NCBI GenBank assembly: GCA_963715455.1
Contig: OY970245.1
Span: 1,550,001-1,614,000, forward strand
Source of the DNA: VRUE01 sp963715455
Lineage (GTDB): Bacteria; Actinomycetota; Thermoleophilia; Solirubrobacterales; 70-9
Reading direction: 5' to 3'
DNA: 64,000 nt
This document shows, piece after piece, positions 25,330 to 33,959 of the stretch (the first letter of the stretch is position 1; every line of letters starts with the position of its first letter). Under the pieces are notes generated by a model that was not told where the DNA came from, did no database searches, and saw nothing but the letters and a program-made list of their open reading frames with translations. Position numbers and translations under genes: made by a program.

Positions 25330-25920
25330 TTGGTCGTCATCGTCGCGCTGGCACTCGGCCTGGCATTGGCCATCCAGGCCTGGCTGGTCAAGCCCTACCA
25401 AATCCCCTCGCAGTCGATGGAGCCGACTCTCGACGTCGGCCAGCGGGTGCTCGTCAACCGCTTCCAGTACCACTTCGGCGACCCGGGTGTCGGCGACATC
25501 GTTGTCTTCCACCCGCCGGTGGGCGCCGACTCACAGCCGGCGATCTGCGGCAAGAAAGTGAATGGCCGACCGCCGATCGACATTGGCATGCCCTGCCCGC
25601 AGCCGACTGCTCGCGAGTCGAGTCAGAACTTCATCAAGCGGATCGTCGCCGGCCCGGGGGACACGCTCAGCGTGCGCAATGGGCACCCGGTAGTCAACGG
25701 CGTCGAACAGGCTGACGAGTCATTCATCAAAGCCTGCGGCACGCTGCCCGTCTGCAATTTGCCCAAGCAGATCACCATTCCACCCGATCACTACTTCATG
25801 ATGGGCGACAACCGTGGCGAAAGCGACGACAGCCGCTTCTGGGGCCCCGTCCCTCGCGAGTGGATCATCGGTAAGGCCTTTGCGACCTACTGGCCCCCCG
25901 ACCGAGTCGGCATCTTCTAA
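25330..25920 (+). CDS. lepB: Signal peptidase I
   Basis: A type I signal peptidase that cleaves exported proteins at the outer face of the membrane. One N-terminal membrane segment (VIVALALGLALAIQAWLV) is followed by the catalytic serine in QIPSQSMEPTL and the catalytic lysine in FIKRIVAGPGD, then MGDNRGESDDSRFWGPV. The first ordinary start codon is TTG 25330, but this removes the usual basic N-terminus. A CTG at 25279, overlapping the rplS stop, would restore it (NPSIPKPKTRSGGLVEL). The product has 196 residues from TTG or 213 from CTG. Confidence 0.9.
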   Translation: MVVIVALALGLALAIQAWLVKPYQIPSQSMEPTLDVGQRVLVNRFQYHFGDPGVGDIVVFHPPVGADSQPAICGKKVNGRPPIDIGMPCPQPTARESSQNFIKRIVAGPGDTLSVRNGHPVVNGVEQADESFIKACGTLPVCNLPKQITIPPDHYFMMGDNRGESDDSRFWGPVPREWIIGKAFATYWPPDRVGIF

Positions 25921-26599
25921 GCCCACCCCCAAGGGCAAGGCCCACCAGCGTCGCCTGGCTCGCACGCGACGCCTCTTTGCCTTCGACCGCGGGCTTGACT
26001 CGCGTTTCGTCGCCGGCGCTGATGAGGCGGGGCGCGGTTGTCTGGCTGGCCCATTGGTCGCCGCCGCCGTCCTAATCGACTACGAGGCGCTCTCCAACGC
26101 CGACCGCCGCGCGCTTGGCGGCCTACACGATTCCAAGCAGATGCACGCCGAAAAGCGAGCCGAGCTCTTCCCCTGTGTGCTGCGCGCCGCCGAGCGGGTC
26201 AGTGTCGTCGTGCGCTGCGCGCGCGGCATCGACGACCGCGGCCTGCACGTGACCAATATCGAAGCGCTCTCCAAGGCGCTCGAAGGTTTGCGACCGCCGG
26301 TCGAGGCGACCTGCTTGGTCGATGGGTTCTCGCTGCGCAAGTGCGCTGTGCCGCACCGTGCGGTGATCGAGGGCGACGGTACCAGCGCCGCGATCGCTGC
26401 CGCCTCGGTGATCGCCAAGGTGACCCGCGACCGCTATATGCACGGCGCCGGCAGCGACTATCCCGGCTGGGGCTTCGAGGAGCACGTCGGCTACTCGACC
26501 CCCGAGCACCGCGAAGCGATCGAGCGCATCGGCATCTCACCGCTGCACCGCCGCTCTTTCCAATCAGTTGCCTACAGCCAACTGGAGCTGGCTGGCTAG
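25880..26599 (+). CDS. rnhB: Ribonuclease HII
   Basis: RNase HII removes ribonucleotides from DNA. The signature with the first two catalytic acids is in VAGADEAGRGCLAGPLVAA; LHDSKQMHAEKR, GDGTSAAIAAASVIAKVTRDR and the C-terminal GYSTPEHREAI follow. The frame is open from inside lepB. There is no ATG or GTG after the lepB stop, so TTG 25880 or ATG 25814 (overlapping lepB) must be used; the start is uncertain. Its stop overlaps that of the convergent yraN. Confidence 0.9.
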   Translation: MRPTGPPTESASSKPTPKGKAHQRRLARTRRLFAFDRGLDSRFVAGADEAGRGCLAGPLVAAAVLIDYEALSNADRRALGGLHDSKQMHAEKRAELFPCVLRAAERVSVVVRCARGIDDRGLHVTNIEALSKALEGLRPPVEATCLVDGFSLRKCAVPHRAVIEGDGTSAAIAAASVIAKVTRDRYMHGAGSDYPGWGFEEHVGYSTPEHREAIERIGISPLHRRSFQSVAYSQLELAG

Positions 26600-26973
26600 A
26601 ACGCCCCTTCGAGGTGCTCGATGTCGACCACGCTGCCGGCGCGGTCGAAGCTGACCCCGATCGCGTCGAAGCGGATCCCGCGGTAGAAGGGTGCGTCGCG
26701 CCGTTCGCTCATCCAGGCCGTTGCAAGGCGGCGGATCCGCTGTTGCTTGCGGCGGTCGACGGCGAGCACCGGCCGCTCGGGCCCGAAGGCCGAGCCCTGG
26801 CGACCCGCCTTGACCTCGACGAAGACCAGCGTGCGCCCGTCGAGGGCGACGATGTCGAGCTCGCCGTAGCGGGTGCGGGCATTGCGCTCGACGATCTCCC
26901 AGCCAGCGTTAGCCAGGCGGGCGGCGATGAGATCCTCGGCGGCACGGCCGATGCGTTGCCTCTGCGCGGTCAT
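26596..26973 (-). CDS. yraN: YraN family endonuclease-like protein (UPF0102)
   Basis: The product is a small protein of the restriction-endonuclease-like fold. The diagnostic active-site arrangement ARTRYGELDIVALDGRTLVFVEVK (a GE-LD-EVK series) is present, with RQGSAFGP and VDRRKQQRI after it. Starting at MTAQRQRIG (26973) gives about 125 residues, the family length; upstream ATGs at 26985 and 27024 are possible. The cellular role is poorly defined in all bacteria. The gene is divergent from comM, as often seen. Confidence 0.85.
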   Translation of the reverse strand: MTAQRQRIGRAAEDLIAARLANAGWEIVERNARTRYGELDIVALDGRTLVFVEVKAGRQGSAFGPERPVLAVDRRKQQRIRRLATAWMSERRDAPFYRGIRFDAIGVSFDRAGSVVDIEHLEGAF

Positions 26974-27098
26974 TTCCGCCGACATTAGGCGCCGATCCGC
27001 CCCGTGCATGCCGCGGCCCGCCACATGCGGCAGATAAATGACTGTTCCGTGCGATTTGCCGCGCCACGCGTCGGATTCGGCTCCCTAGCGTCGTCTCC

Positions 27099-28595
27099 AT
27101 GCTGGCCACGGCGCAGACCTTCACCCTCGACGGCATCTCGGCTCGCTCGGTGCGGGTCGAGGTCGACGTGCACCGCGGGCTGCCGGGCTTCCAGGTCGTT
27201 GGCCTGCCCGACGCCGCCGTGCGCGAGGCGCGCGAGCGAGTGCGGGCGGCGCTGGTCAACTGCGGCTTCGAGTTCCCGCTACAGCGGATCGTTGCCAACC
27301 TGGCTCCGGCCAGTCTGCGCAAGGCGGGGCCCGGCCTCGACCTGGCGATTGCCGCGGCGCTGCTCACCGCCTCGGGCCAGCTTGGGCTGGAGAGCCTGCC
27401 GAGCTTGGCTTTGGTCGGTGAGCTGGCGCTCGACGGCTCCCTGCGCCCGATACCCGGCGTGCTGGCGATCGCCGAAGCAGCGCGCGAGCGCGGTGTCGAG
27501 GCACTCGTCGTACCGGCTGGCAACGGGGCCGAGGCTGCTCTGGTGGAAGGGATCGAGGTGATCTGCCTGGAGAGGCTCGATCAGCTAGCGGCCTGGGCGG
27601 CAGGCGAGTGGTCGCCAGTCTCGCCCGAGCCGCTGGCGTTGCAACTCCGGGTTGGCGACGACGGACCGGATCTCGCCGATCTGCGCGGGCAGCGCCACCT
27701 GCGTTACGCGCTGGAGGTGGCCGCAGCAGGAGGCCACAGCCTGCTGGTGGTCGGTCCCCCCGGTGCCGGCAAGTCGCTGGCAGCAAGCCGTCTGCCCTCG
27801 ATCCTGCCGCCTCTCGCTCCGCAGGAGGGCCTCGAGGTAGCACGCATTGCCAGCGCCTGTGCGCGATTGGGGAATGGTTGGAGCGGGGGCAGGCCCTTGC
27901 GGGCGCCGCACCACACGGTCAGTCCGGCGGGGCTGGTTGGGGGTGGCAATCCGCCAAGTGCCGGGGAGATAACGCTTGCCCACCGCGGTGTGCTCTTCCT
28001 CGACGAGCTCTGCGAGTTCCGTCGCGACAGCCTCGAGGCGCTGCGGGCCCCGCTTGAGACCGGTTGGGTCTCGATCGCTCGGGCGGGCTCTTGGCGGCAC
28101 CTGCCTTGCTCGTTCATGCTCGTCGCTGCCGCCAACCCATGCCCGTGTGGGAGGGGGGAGGCCGATCCGGAATGCAACTGCGACCCCCTGGCCGCGCGCC
28201 GCTACCAGGCTCGCCTCAGCGGCGCTCTGGCCGACCGCATCGACGTGCTCGCCGCGATTCGGCAACCGAGCGCGGCTGAGATCGGTGGCCCACCGGGCGA
28301 GACCTCCGCCGCCGTGCGCGCGCGGGTCTGTGTCGCTCGCGAGCGTCAAGAATCGCGCCTTGGTTCCGGTCGCTGCAACGCCGATATGTCGCCAAGCGAG
28401 CTGCGCGAGTGCGCGCTCGACGAGGCCGCTGCCGGGCTGCTCGCCGAGTCCTACTCTCGCCAGCGGCTCAGCGGCCGGGCCCACGACCGGGTGTTGCGCC
28501 TGGCGCGGACGATCGCCGACTTGGCCGGAGCGGAGACGATCGGCGGCGAGGCAATGGCTCAGGCTCTGCAACTGCGTCGTCGGGATCAGCAATGA
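27099..28595 (+). CDS. comM: ComM/YifB family Mg-chelatase-like AAA+ ATPase
   Basis: ComM promotes branch migration during natural transformation. The 498-residue protein has the N-terminal Lon-protease-like ChlI domain (GLPGFQVVGLPDAAVREARERV), Walker A VVGPPGAGKSLAA near 213-224, Walker B GVLFLDELCEF, and the C-terminal Mg-chelatase-like region with LAARRYQARLSGALADRID. Its stop overlaps the ATG of dprA, another competence gene. The 74 bases upstream hold the shared divergent control region with yraN. Confidence 0.92.
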   Translation: MLATAQTFTLDGISARSVRVEVDVHRGLPGFQVVGLPDAAVREARERVRAALVNCGFEFPLQRIVANLAPASLRKAGPGLDLAIAAALLTASGQLGLESLPSLALVGELALDGSLRPIPGVLAIAEAARERGVEALVVPAGNGAEAALVEGIEVICLERLDQLAAWAAGEWSPVSPEPLALQLRVGDDGPDLADLRGQRHLRYALEVAAAGGHSLLVVGPPGAGKSLAASRLPSILPPLAPQEGLEVARIASACARLGNGWSGGRPLRAPHHTVSPAGLVGGGNPPSAGEITLAHRGVLFLDELCEFRRDSLEALRAPLETGWVSIARAGSWRHLPCSFMLVAAANPCPCGRGEADPECNCDPLAARRYQARLSGALADRIDVLAAIRQPSAAEIGGPPGETSAAVRARVCVARERQESRLGSGRCNADMSPSELRECALDEAAAGLLAESYSRQRLSGRAHDRVLRLARTIADLAGAETIGGEAMAQALQLRRRDQQ

Positions 28596-29707
28596 GCGAG
28601 CCCCGAGCCTGCCCCGAGTGCTTGCGTCGCGCCTGGCTGCTCGGTCACCTGGCGCCCTACATCGAGAAGGCGGCCAGCCGCACACCCGGCTCACGCTCGC
28701 CGGAGCTGCTGCGCCTTTCCAACGAGGATCTGGCTCTGGCTGTCGCCCCCAAGGTCGCGGCCCAGACCCTCGCGCGAGTGGAGGCGCTGCCGGAGAGCCA
28801 GCTTGGCTCGGAGTTGACAAGGGCTCGCTGCTGGGCCGTTTGCCGGCACGACTCGCGCTATCCGGTGGGTCTGCGCGACGCTGCCGACGCGCCCTGGGCT
28901 CTGATCGGCCGCGGCGACCCCGTACTGATCGAGCAGCTGGATCCCCAGCAGAGCGTCACTTTGGTCGGTGCCCGACGGGCCACTGCCTACGGGCGCGAGG
29001 TCGCCCGGGAGTTGGGGCGGGAGTTGGCGGCAGCCGATTTGCTCGTCGTCAGCGGCCTCGCCTTCGGCATCGACGCCTGTGCTCATCGCGGCGCCCTCGA
29101 GGCAGGTCTAACGGTGGCCGTGCTCGGCTGCGGTGCCGATCTCGCCTATCCGGTTGCCCATCGCGCCCTCTGGCGCCGGGTTGGCGAAGAGGGCTTGGTT
29201 GTCTCGGAGATGCCCCCCGGCGCCAGTGCCTGGCGCTGGAGCTTCCCGGCCCGCAACCGGATCATGGCGGCGCTGGCGGGGATGACGGTGGTGGTCGAGG
29301 CGGCACAGCGCTCGGGCTCGTTGATCACCGCCGATCTGGCGATGGACCTCGGGCGCGACCTCGGCGCCGTGCCCGGTCCGATCACGTCGCGCGCTTCGGG
29401 CGGCACCAACGACCTGCTGGCCGGCGGCGCCTGCCTCGTGCGTGGCGCCCAAGACGTGCTCGACGCGATGCTGGGTGCGGGAGTGCGCACGGCAGAGCGC
29501 CGCGGCCCACGCTTGGAGCCCGAGCTGTTGGCGGTCCTGGCCGCGGTCGAGGAGGGGGAGGAGACCTGCGACGCCGTGGCCGAGCGTCTCGACCTCTCCG
29601 GCGCCGATGCCGCAGCCGGTCTGGCAACACTCGAGGCGCTCGGCTACGTCTCCTGCTCGCTGCTCGGTGTCTACTCGCGCACGTTGCTGGTCGTTCCCGA
29701 TGTCTAG
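28592..29707 (+). CDS. dprA: DNA processing protein DprA
   Basis: DprA loads RecA on incoming single-stranded DNA. ATG 28592 gives 371 residues. The N-terminus has an unusual CPECLRR (CxxC) start and a SAM-like helical part. The Rossmann core follows with VTLVGARRATAYGREVARELG, LVVSGLAFGIDACAHRGAL, FPARNRIMAALAGMTVVVEAA and GSLITADLAMDLGRDLGAVPG. A winged-helix DML1-like domain (DAVAERLDLSGADAAAGLATLEALGYV) ends it. It is coupled to comM upstream and overlaps thiD downstream. Confidence 0.93.
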   Translation: MSEPRACPECLRRAWLLGHLAPYIEKAASRTPGSRSPELLRLSNEDLALAVAPKVAAQTLARVEALPESQLGSELTRARCWAVCRHDSRYPVGLRDAADAPWALIGRGDPVLIEQLDPQQSVTLVGARRATAYGREVARELGRELAAADLLVVSGLAFGIDACAHRGALEAGLTVAVLGCGADLAYPVAHRALWRRVGEEGLVVSEMPPGASAWRWSFPARNRIMAALAGMTVVVEAAQRSGSLITADLAMDLGRDLGAVPGPITSRASGGTNDLLAGGACLVRGAQDVLDAMLGAGVRTAERRGPRLEPELLAVLAAVEEGEETCDAVAERLDLSGADAAAGLATLEALGYVSCSLLGVYSRTLLVVPDV

Positions 29708-30524
29708 GCTGGGCGGCGTGAGCGAGGAGCGCATCCCTGCCGTCCTCTCGATCGCCGGCTCGGACTCTGGCGGCGGGGCCGGCATCCAGGCGGACTTGAA
29801 GGCTTTCGCGCACTGCGGTGTGCACGGCATGACGGCGATCACCGCGATCACCGCGCAGAGCACGGTGGGGGTCGAGGCGATCGAGCCGGTCTCGCCGGAG
29901 ATGATCATCGCCCAGATCGGCGCCGTCGCCGATGACATCGGCGTCGACGCGATCAAGGTCGGCATGCTCGGCAACGCCGAGACGATCGAGGCCGTCGTCG
30001 CCGGGATCAGCCTCCTGGTGGATGAGGTCCCGGTGGTGGTCGATCCGGTGATGGTCGCCGAGAGCGGTGCCGTGCTGCTCGATCCCGCGGCGCGCGAGAC
30101 GCTGATCGCCCGCTTGCTGCCGCTGGCCACCGTGCTGACGCCCAATATCCCAGAGGCGATCGCGCTGACGGGCGCCGAGGAGCCTTACTCGCAGGACGAT
30201 CTCGCCCGCGAGGTCCTGGCGCTCGGCGCGCGGGCCGTCGTCGTCACGGGCGGCCATAGCGAGCGCGTAGTCGACCTCTTCTTCGACGGTCGCGAGGCGG
30301 TTGAGATCGGTGGCGAGCGCCATCCTCACGGAGCCGCACACGGCTCGGGCTGCACGCACTCCTCGGCTCTGGCCGCCTTCCTGGCTCACGGGGAGAGCCC
30401 ACTCGAGGCGGCCCGCAAAGCGCGCGAGGTGGCATCGACGGCCGTGGCACAGGGACTCACGTCAATTGGCGCCGGTGCCGGCCCGGTCGATGTCTTCGGT
30501 CTTGTCTCTGGACGGCCTCAGTAG
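29700..30524 (+). CDS. thiD: Hydroxymethylpyrimidine/phosphomethylpyrimidine kinase
   Basis: ThiD phosphorylates HMP twice to supply the pyrimidine half of thiamin. ATG 29700 overlaps the dprA stop and gives 274 residues starting MSRLGGVSEERIPAVLSIAGSDSGGG; the SGGGAGIQADLKAF block is diagnostic of the ribokinase-like ThiD family. DPVMVAESGAVLL, TPNIPEA and the anion-hole motif GSGCTHSSALAAFLA are also present. No thiamin riboswitch is visible, and no other thiamin gene is near. Confidence 0.92.
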   Translation: MSRLGGVSEERIPAVLSIAGSDSGGGAGIQADLKAFAHCGVHGMTAITAITAQSTVGVEAIEPVSPEMIIAQIGAVADDIGVDAIKVGMLGNAETIEAVVAGISLLVDEVPVVVDPVMVAESGAVLLDPAARETLIARLLPLATVLTPNIPEAIALTGAEEPYSQDDLAREVLALGARAVVVTGGHSERVVDLFFDGREAVEIGGERHPHGAAHGSGCTHSSALAAFLAHGESPLEAARKAREVASTAVAQGLTSIGAGAGPVDVFGLVSGRPQ

Positions 30525-30527
30525 ATT
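30522..30527 (+). promoter_or_regulatory. -10 box for ilvD
   Basis: TAGATT overlaps the thiD stop codon and ends 7 bases before the ilvD ATG at 30535, without a ribosome binding site. Confidence 0.5.
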
Positions 30528-30534
30528 CCAGGCC

Positions 30535-32229
30535 ATGAGCTCCAACGGCGCCACCCAGGCCAAGCTGCCGCGCCCGCGCTCCAGCGTCGTCTTCGACGGG
30601 CCGGATCGCGCCCACGCGCGCGCCTACATGAAGGGCATCGGCTTCGACGACGAGGCGTTGAGCAAGCCGACGATTGGCATCGCCAATACCTGGACCGAGG
30701 CGATGCCGTGCAACTTCCACCTGCGCGGCTTGGCCGAGCACGTCAAAGAGGGCGTGCGGGCAGCCGGCGGCACGCCGATGGAGTTCAACACCGTCGCCGT
30801 CTCCGACGGGGTGACGATGGGCACCCAGGGGATGAAGGCCTCCTTGGTCAGCCGCGAGGTGATCGCCGACTCGATCGAGCTGATGGCCCGCGGCTACCAA
30901 TTCGACGCGATCGTCGCGATCTGCGCCTGCGACAAGACGATCCCCGGCTGCGCGATGGCGCTGGCCCGGCTCGACGTGCCCTCGGTGCTGTTCTACGGAG
31001 GCTCGATCGCGCCCGGCCACTGGCACGGTCGCGACGTGACGATCCTCGACATCTTCGAGGCGATCGGCGCCCACAACGCCGGCGACATGTCCGATGAGGA
31101 ACTCAACGAGCTGGAGGGGGTCGCCAGTCCCGGCGCCGGGGCCTGCGGCGGCCAGTTCACCGCCAACACGATGGCCTGTGCCTTCGAGGCGCTGGGGATC
31201 AGCGCCGGCGGCTCGGCGATGGTCCCCGCCGAAGACGAGGGGAAGGGCGCGGTCGCTGAGCGCATCGGCGAGCTCGTGCTGGGCGTGCTCGCCGAGGACA
31301 TCACGCCGAGCAAGGTGATCACCCGTGACTCGCTCGAGAACGCGATCGCCTGCGTCTGCGCCTCGGGTGGGTCGACCAACGCCGTCCTGCACCTGATCGC
31401 CCTCGCCCACGAGCTCAACATCGAGCTGACGATGGCTGACTTCGAGCGCATCTCCCGCGCCACGCCGCTCTTCGCCGATCTCAAGCCCGGCGGGCGCTTC
31501 GTCGCCACCGACCTCTTTGCAGCCGGCGGCGTGCCGGTGATCCTCAAGCGCCTCGCCGAAGGCGGCCAACTGCACGAGGAGGCGCTGACCGTCACTGGCA
31601 AGACGATCGGTGAGGTGGCCGCCGAGGCAAGCGAGGCTCCCGGCCAGGAAGTCGTCCGCCCACTCGACGACCCGCTGAAGAGCGAAGGTGGGCTGGCGAT
31701 GCTGAGCGGCAACCTGGCGCCCGAAGGCGCCGTGGTCAAGCTGGCCGGCACTGAGCGCACCAAGCAGACCGGCCGCGCGCGGGTCTTCGAGTCCGAAGAG
31801 GAATGCTTTCGCGCGGTCAAGGACCAGCGGATCAAACCCGGCGACGTCGTCGTAATCCGCAACGAGGGGCCGGTCGGTGGCCCCGGCATGCGCGAGATGC
31901 TGCAGGTCACCGCGGCGATCGTCGGCGAGGGGCTGGGAGAGAGCGTCGCGATGGTCACCGACGGGCGCTTCTCCGGCGCCACCCGCGGCCTGATGATCGG
32001 CCACGTCGCCCCCGAGGCGGCCAGTGGGGGCCCGATTGCGGCGGTCCGCGAGGGCGATCAGATCACCGTCGACATCGACGGCCGCCGCCTCGACGTCGCT
32101 CTCTCCGACGAGGAGATCGCCAGGCGCGTGGCCGAGTACGAGCCCCCCGAGTCGCCCTTCGGCCCCGGCGTGATGGCGAAGTACGCGGCGACGGTGTCAT
32201 CGGCGTCGCAGGGCGCCGTGACCGGCTAG
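30535..32229 (+). CDS. ilvD: Dihydroxy-acid dehydratase
   Basis: IlvD dehydrates the dihydroxy acids of valine, isoleucine and leucine synthesis with an iron-sulfur cluster. ATG 30535 gives 564 residues. Cluster and active-site motifs are ICACDKTIPGCAMALARLD, SPGAGACGGQFTANTMACA and, near the end, VTDGRFSGATRGLMIGHVAPEA. Length and content are normal. It is a single ilv gene here, apparently leaderless, and converges with the hydrolase gene (four-base overlap). Confidence 0.95.
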   Translation: MSSNGATQAKLPRPRSSVVFDGPDRAHARAYMKGIGFDDEALSKPTIGIANTWTEAMPCNFHLRGLAEHVKEGVRAAGGTPMEFNTVAVSDGVTMGTQGMKASLVSREVIADSIELMARGYQFDAIVAICACDKTIPGCAMALARLDVPSVLFYGGSIAPGHWHGRDVTILDIFEAIGAHNAGDMSDEELNELEGVASPGAGACGGQFTANTMACAFEALGISAGGSAMVPAEDEGKGAVAERIGELVLGVLAEDITPSKVITRDSLENAIACVCASGGSTNAVLHLIALAHELNIELTMADFERISRATPLFADLKPGGRFVATDLFAAGGVPVILKRLAEGGQLHEEALTVTGKTIGEVAAEASEAPGQEVVRPLDDPLKSEGGLAMLSGNLAPEGAVVKLAGTERTKQTGRARVFESEEECFRAVKDQRIKPGDVVVIRNEGPVGGPGMREMLQVTAAIVGEGLGESVAMVTDGRFSGATRGLMIGHVAPEAASGGPIAAVREGDQITVDIDGRRLDVALSDEEIARRVAEYEPPESPFGPGVMAKYAATVSSASQGAVTG

Positions 32230-33098
32230 CTGCTCAGGAACTCCTCCAGCACGCGGTTGAATCGCGCCGGTCGCTCCAGTTGCGGCACGTGGCCGGTGCG
32301 CTCGAAGATCTCGAGGTGGGAGTGGGGGATGCGGCGGTTGTAGCTGAGGGCTGCGGCGGATGGGATCACCCAGTCGTCGGCTCCCCAGACGATCATCGTC
32401 GGGATCTCGATCTCTTCGAGGCGGTGGCGGGCGTCGTATTCGATCGCTGCATCGAGGGCGTCGGCGAAGCCGGCGGCGGATAGTCCGGAGGCCATCTGCT
32501 CCCAGAGCAGCTCCTTACGCAGCCGCCCCGGGTAGCGGATGAAGAAGCGAAACATCAGGTAGCGGATGCGCGAATGGCTGACGACGAAGCGCGCCGCCCG
32601 GCCGAAGCGCGGCCCGAAGGTGCCCCAGGCCTGCGATGTCGCCTTGCCGCGCTCGTGCGGCAGCCAGGTGTTGATCAGGCCGGCCGCCGAGACGAGCACG
32701 AGCCGCTCGTAGCGCTGTGGGGCAGAGAGCACTGCCTCGGCGGCGACCAAGCCGCCCATCGAGTTACCGACCAGGGTCGCCCCCTCGAGACCGAGCTTCT
32801 CGCAGAAGTCGCCCAGCAGGCGACCGTAGGCGTACATGTCGATCGTCCAGGAGGGCATCGGGCTACCGCCGAAGCCGGGTAGGTCGAGAGCGATTGCCCG
32901 GTGCGAGCGGCCGAAGTGGGGCAGGTTCTCAAGCCAGTTCTGCCAGGAGCCGGAGATGCCGTGGACGAAGACGAGCGGCGTACCCTCGCCGATCTCGGCG
33001 TAGTTGACCCTGGCGCCGGGCAGCTCCACCTGGCGCACGTGCGAGCGCCAGTCGACCTCCATCCACTCGGGCTGGGGGTTGCCGTAATCGTCAGGCAT
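32226..33098 (-). CDS. Alpha/beta-fold hydrolase
   Basis: A 290-residue alpha/beta hydrolase. The oxyanion region is VFVHGISGSWQNW, the nucleophile elbow GNSMGGLVAAEA, the acid lies in VWGADDWVIP and the base in FERTGHVPQLERP. The general layout resembles epoxide hydrolases, C-C bond hydrolases and esterases, with a cap domain around 150-215; the substrate cannot be assigned. Its start overlaps the end of the cyclo-ligase-like gene by eight bases, so the two probably share a transcript. Confidence 0.85.
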   Translation of the reverse strand: MPDDYGNPQPEWMEVDWRSHVRQVELPGARVNYAEIGEGTPLVFVHGISGSWQNWLENLPHFGRSHRAIALDLPGFGGSPMPSWTIDMYAYGRLLGDFCEKLGLEGATLVGNSMGGLVAAEAVLSAPQRYERLVLVSAAGLINTWLPHERGKATSQAWGTFGPRFGRAARFVVSHSRIRYLMFRFFIRYPGRLRKELLWEQMASGLSAAGFADALDAAIEYDARHRLEEIEIPTMIVWGADDWVIPSAAALSYNRRIPHSHLEIFERTGHVPQLERPARFNRVLEEFLSS

Positions 33099-33804
33099 AG
33101 CCCATACGTTCGAGTATGGGTATCTCGCGAATCTGCGGTGGTTGCAGGTGGTCCCAGAGGATGCCGCGCGGACGCTCGTACTGGCGCTCGACCTCGATCA
33201 CCGCGCGTGGGGTGGCGATCACGTCGACCGGCAGGTCGTGGGCGGTCATCATCAGGTGGCGGCGCAGTACCTGGGTGGGGTGAACGGTGGTCGCCACCGT
33301 GGTGTGGTCGTCGATCTTGCCGGCATCGATCAGCACGCCGTACTCGAGGTCCGAGTAGCCGCCCCCCTTGCCGACTCGGGCTCCGCTGAGGTTGACAGCG
33401 ACCGAGCCGCAGAGGACAAAATCGATCTCGGGCAGCTCGTCGAGGGCGATCACCCGCCCGTGTTTGAGCGCTCCCTTGATCGTCGCGGCCTCTTTGACCG
33501 CACGTTTGGAGAGCTTCTTCGGGTCGAGCACGCGGAAGGGGTGGGGGTCGCGCAGGCGCGGGACGGCCATGATCACGGTCTTGCCCTGCTCCAGGGCAAT
33601 GCGCCGCGCGTAGGTCTGCGGCGAGTCTGGGTTGGCCTTAATCACCCGGGCGCGCTTCCAGGCCCGCTGCCCGGCGAGCTTCTCGGCGGCCAGCTTCGCT
33701 CCAGCGAAGTTTGGGATGCGCCCCTCGGCACCGGGAAAGCGGGACACGCCCTCGCGGTCCATCGCCTGCCAAACCTCCTTGCGCACGTCGTCCTTGGAGC
33801 GCAT
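33091..33804 (-). CDS. 5-formyltetrahydrofolate cyclo-ligase-like protein
   Basis: A 237-residue member of the 5-FTHF cyclo-ligase (MTHFS) superfamily. Recognisable parts are the N-terminal KDDVRKEVWQAMDREGV helix, KTVIMAVPRLRD, and the phosphate-binding loop ARVGKGGGYSDLEYGVL in place of the usual GxGxGYYD. It resembles the archaeal/MTHFSD-type branch more than the short YgfA type. The role in folate salvage is inferred. It is divergent from the L,D-transpeptidase; the 155-base gap between them has a TAAACT hexamer near 33891. Confidence 0.75.
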   Translation of the reverse strand: MRSKDDVRKEVWQAMDREGVSRFPGAEGRIPNFAGAKLAAEKLAGQRAWKRARVIKANPDSPQTYARRIALEQGKTVIMAVPRLRDPHPFRVLDPKKLSKRAVKEAATIKGALKHGRVIALDELPEIDFVLCGSVAVNLSGARVGKGGGYSDLEYGVLIDAGKIDDHTTVATTVHPTQVLRRHLMMTAHDLPVDVIATPRAVIEVERQYERPRGILWDHLQPPQIREIPILERMGYA

Positions 33805-33959
33805 GGGAGAACGATATCCGCCGCCGCCGGTCGTGACTGGAGCGGGGTTTGCAGGGAATGTGACCTTTTTGGCCGAATGATCCGTATGCCTAAACTTTGC
33901 GCAGGTCAGTTGCGGCCCGGCCGATGCGATCGATGCGATGACTACCTCGGGGAAAGGTG

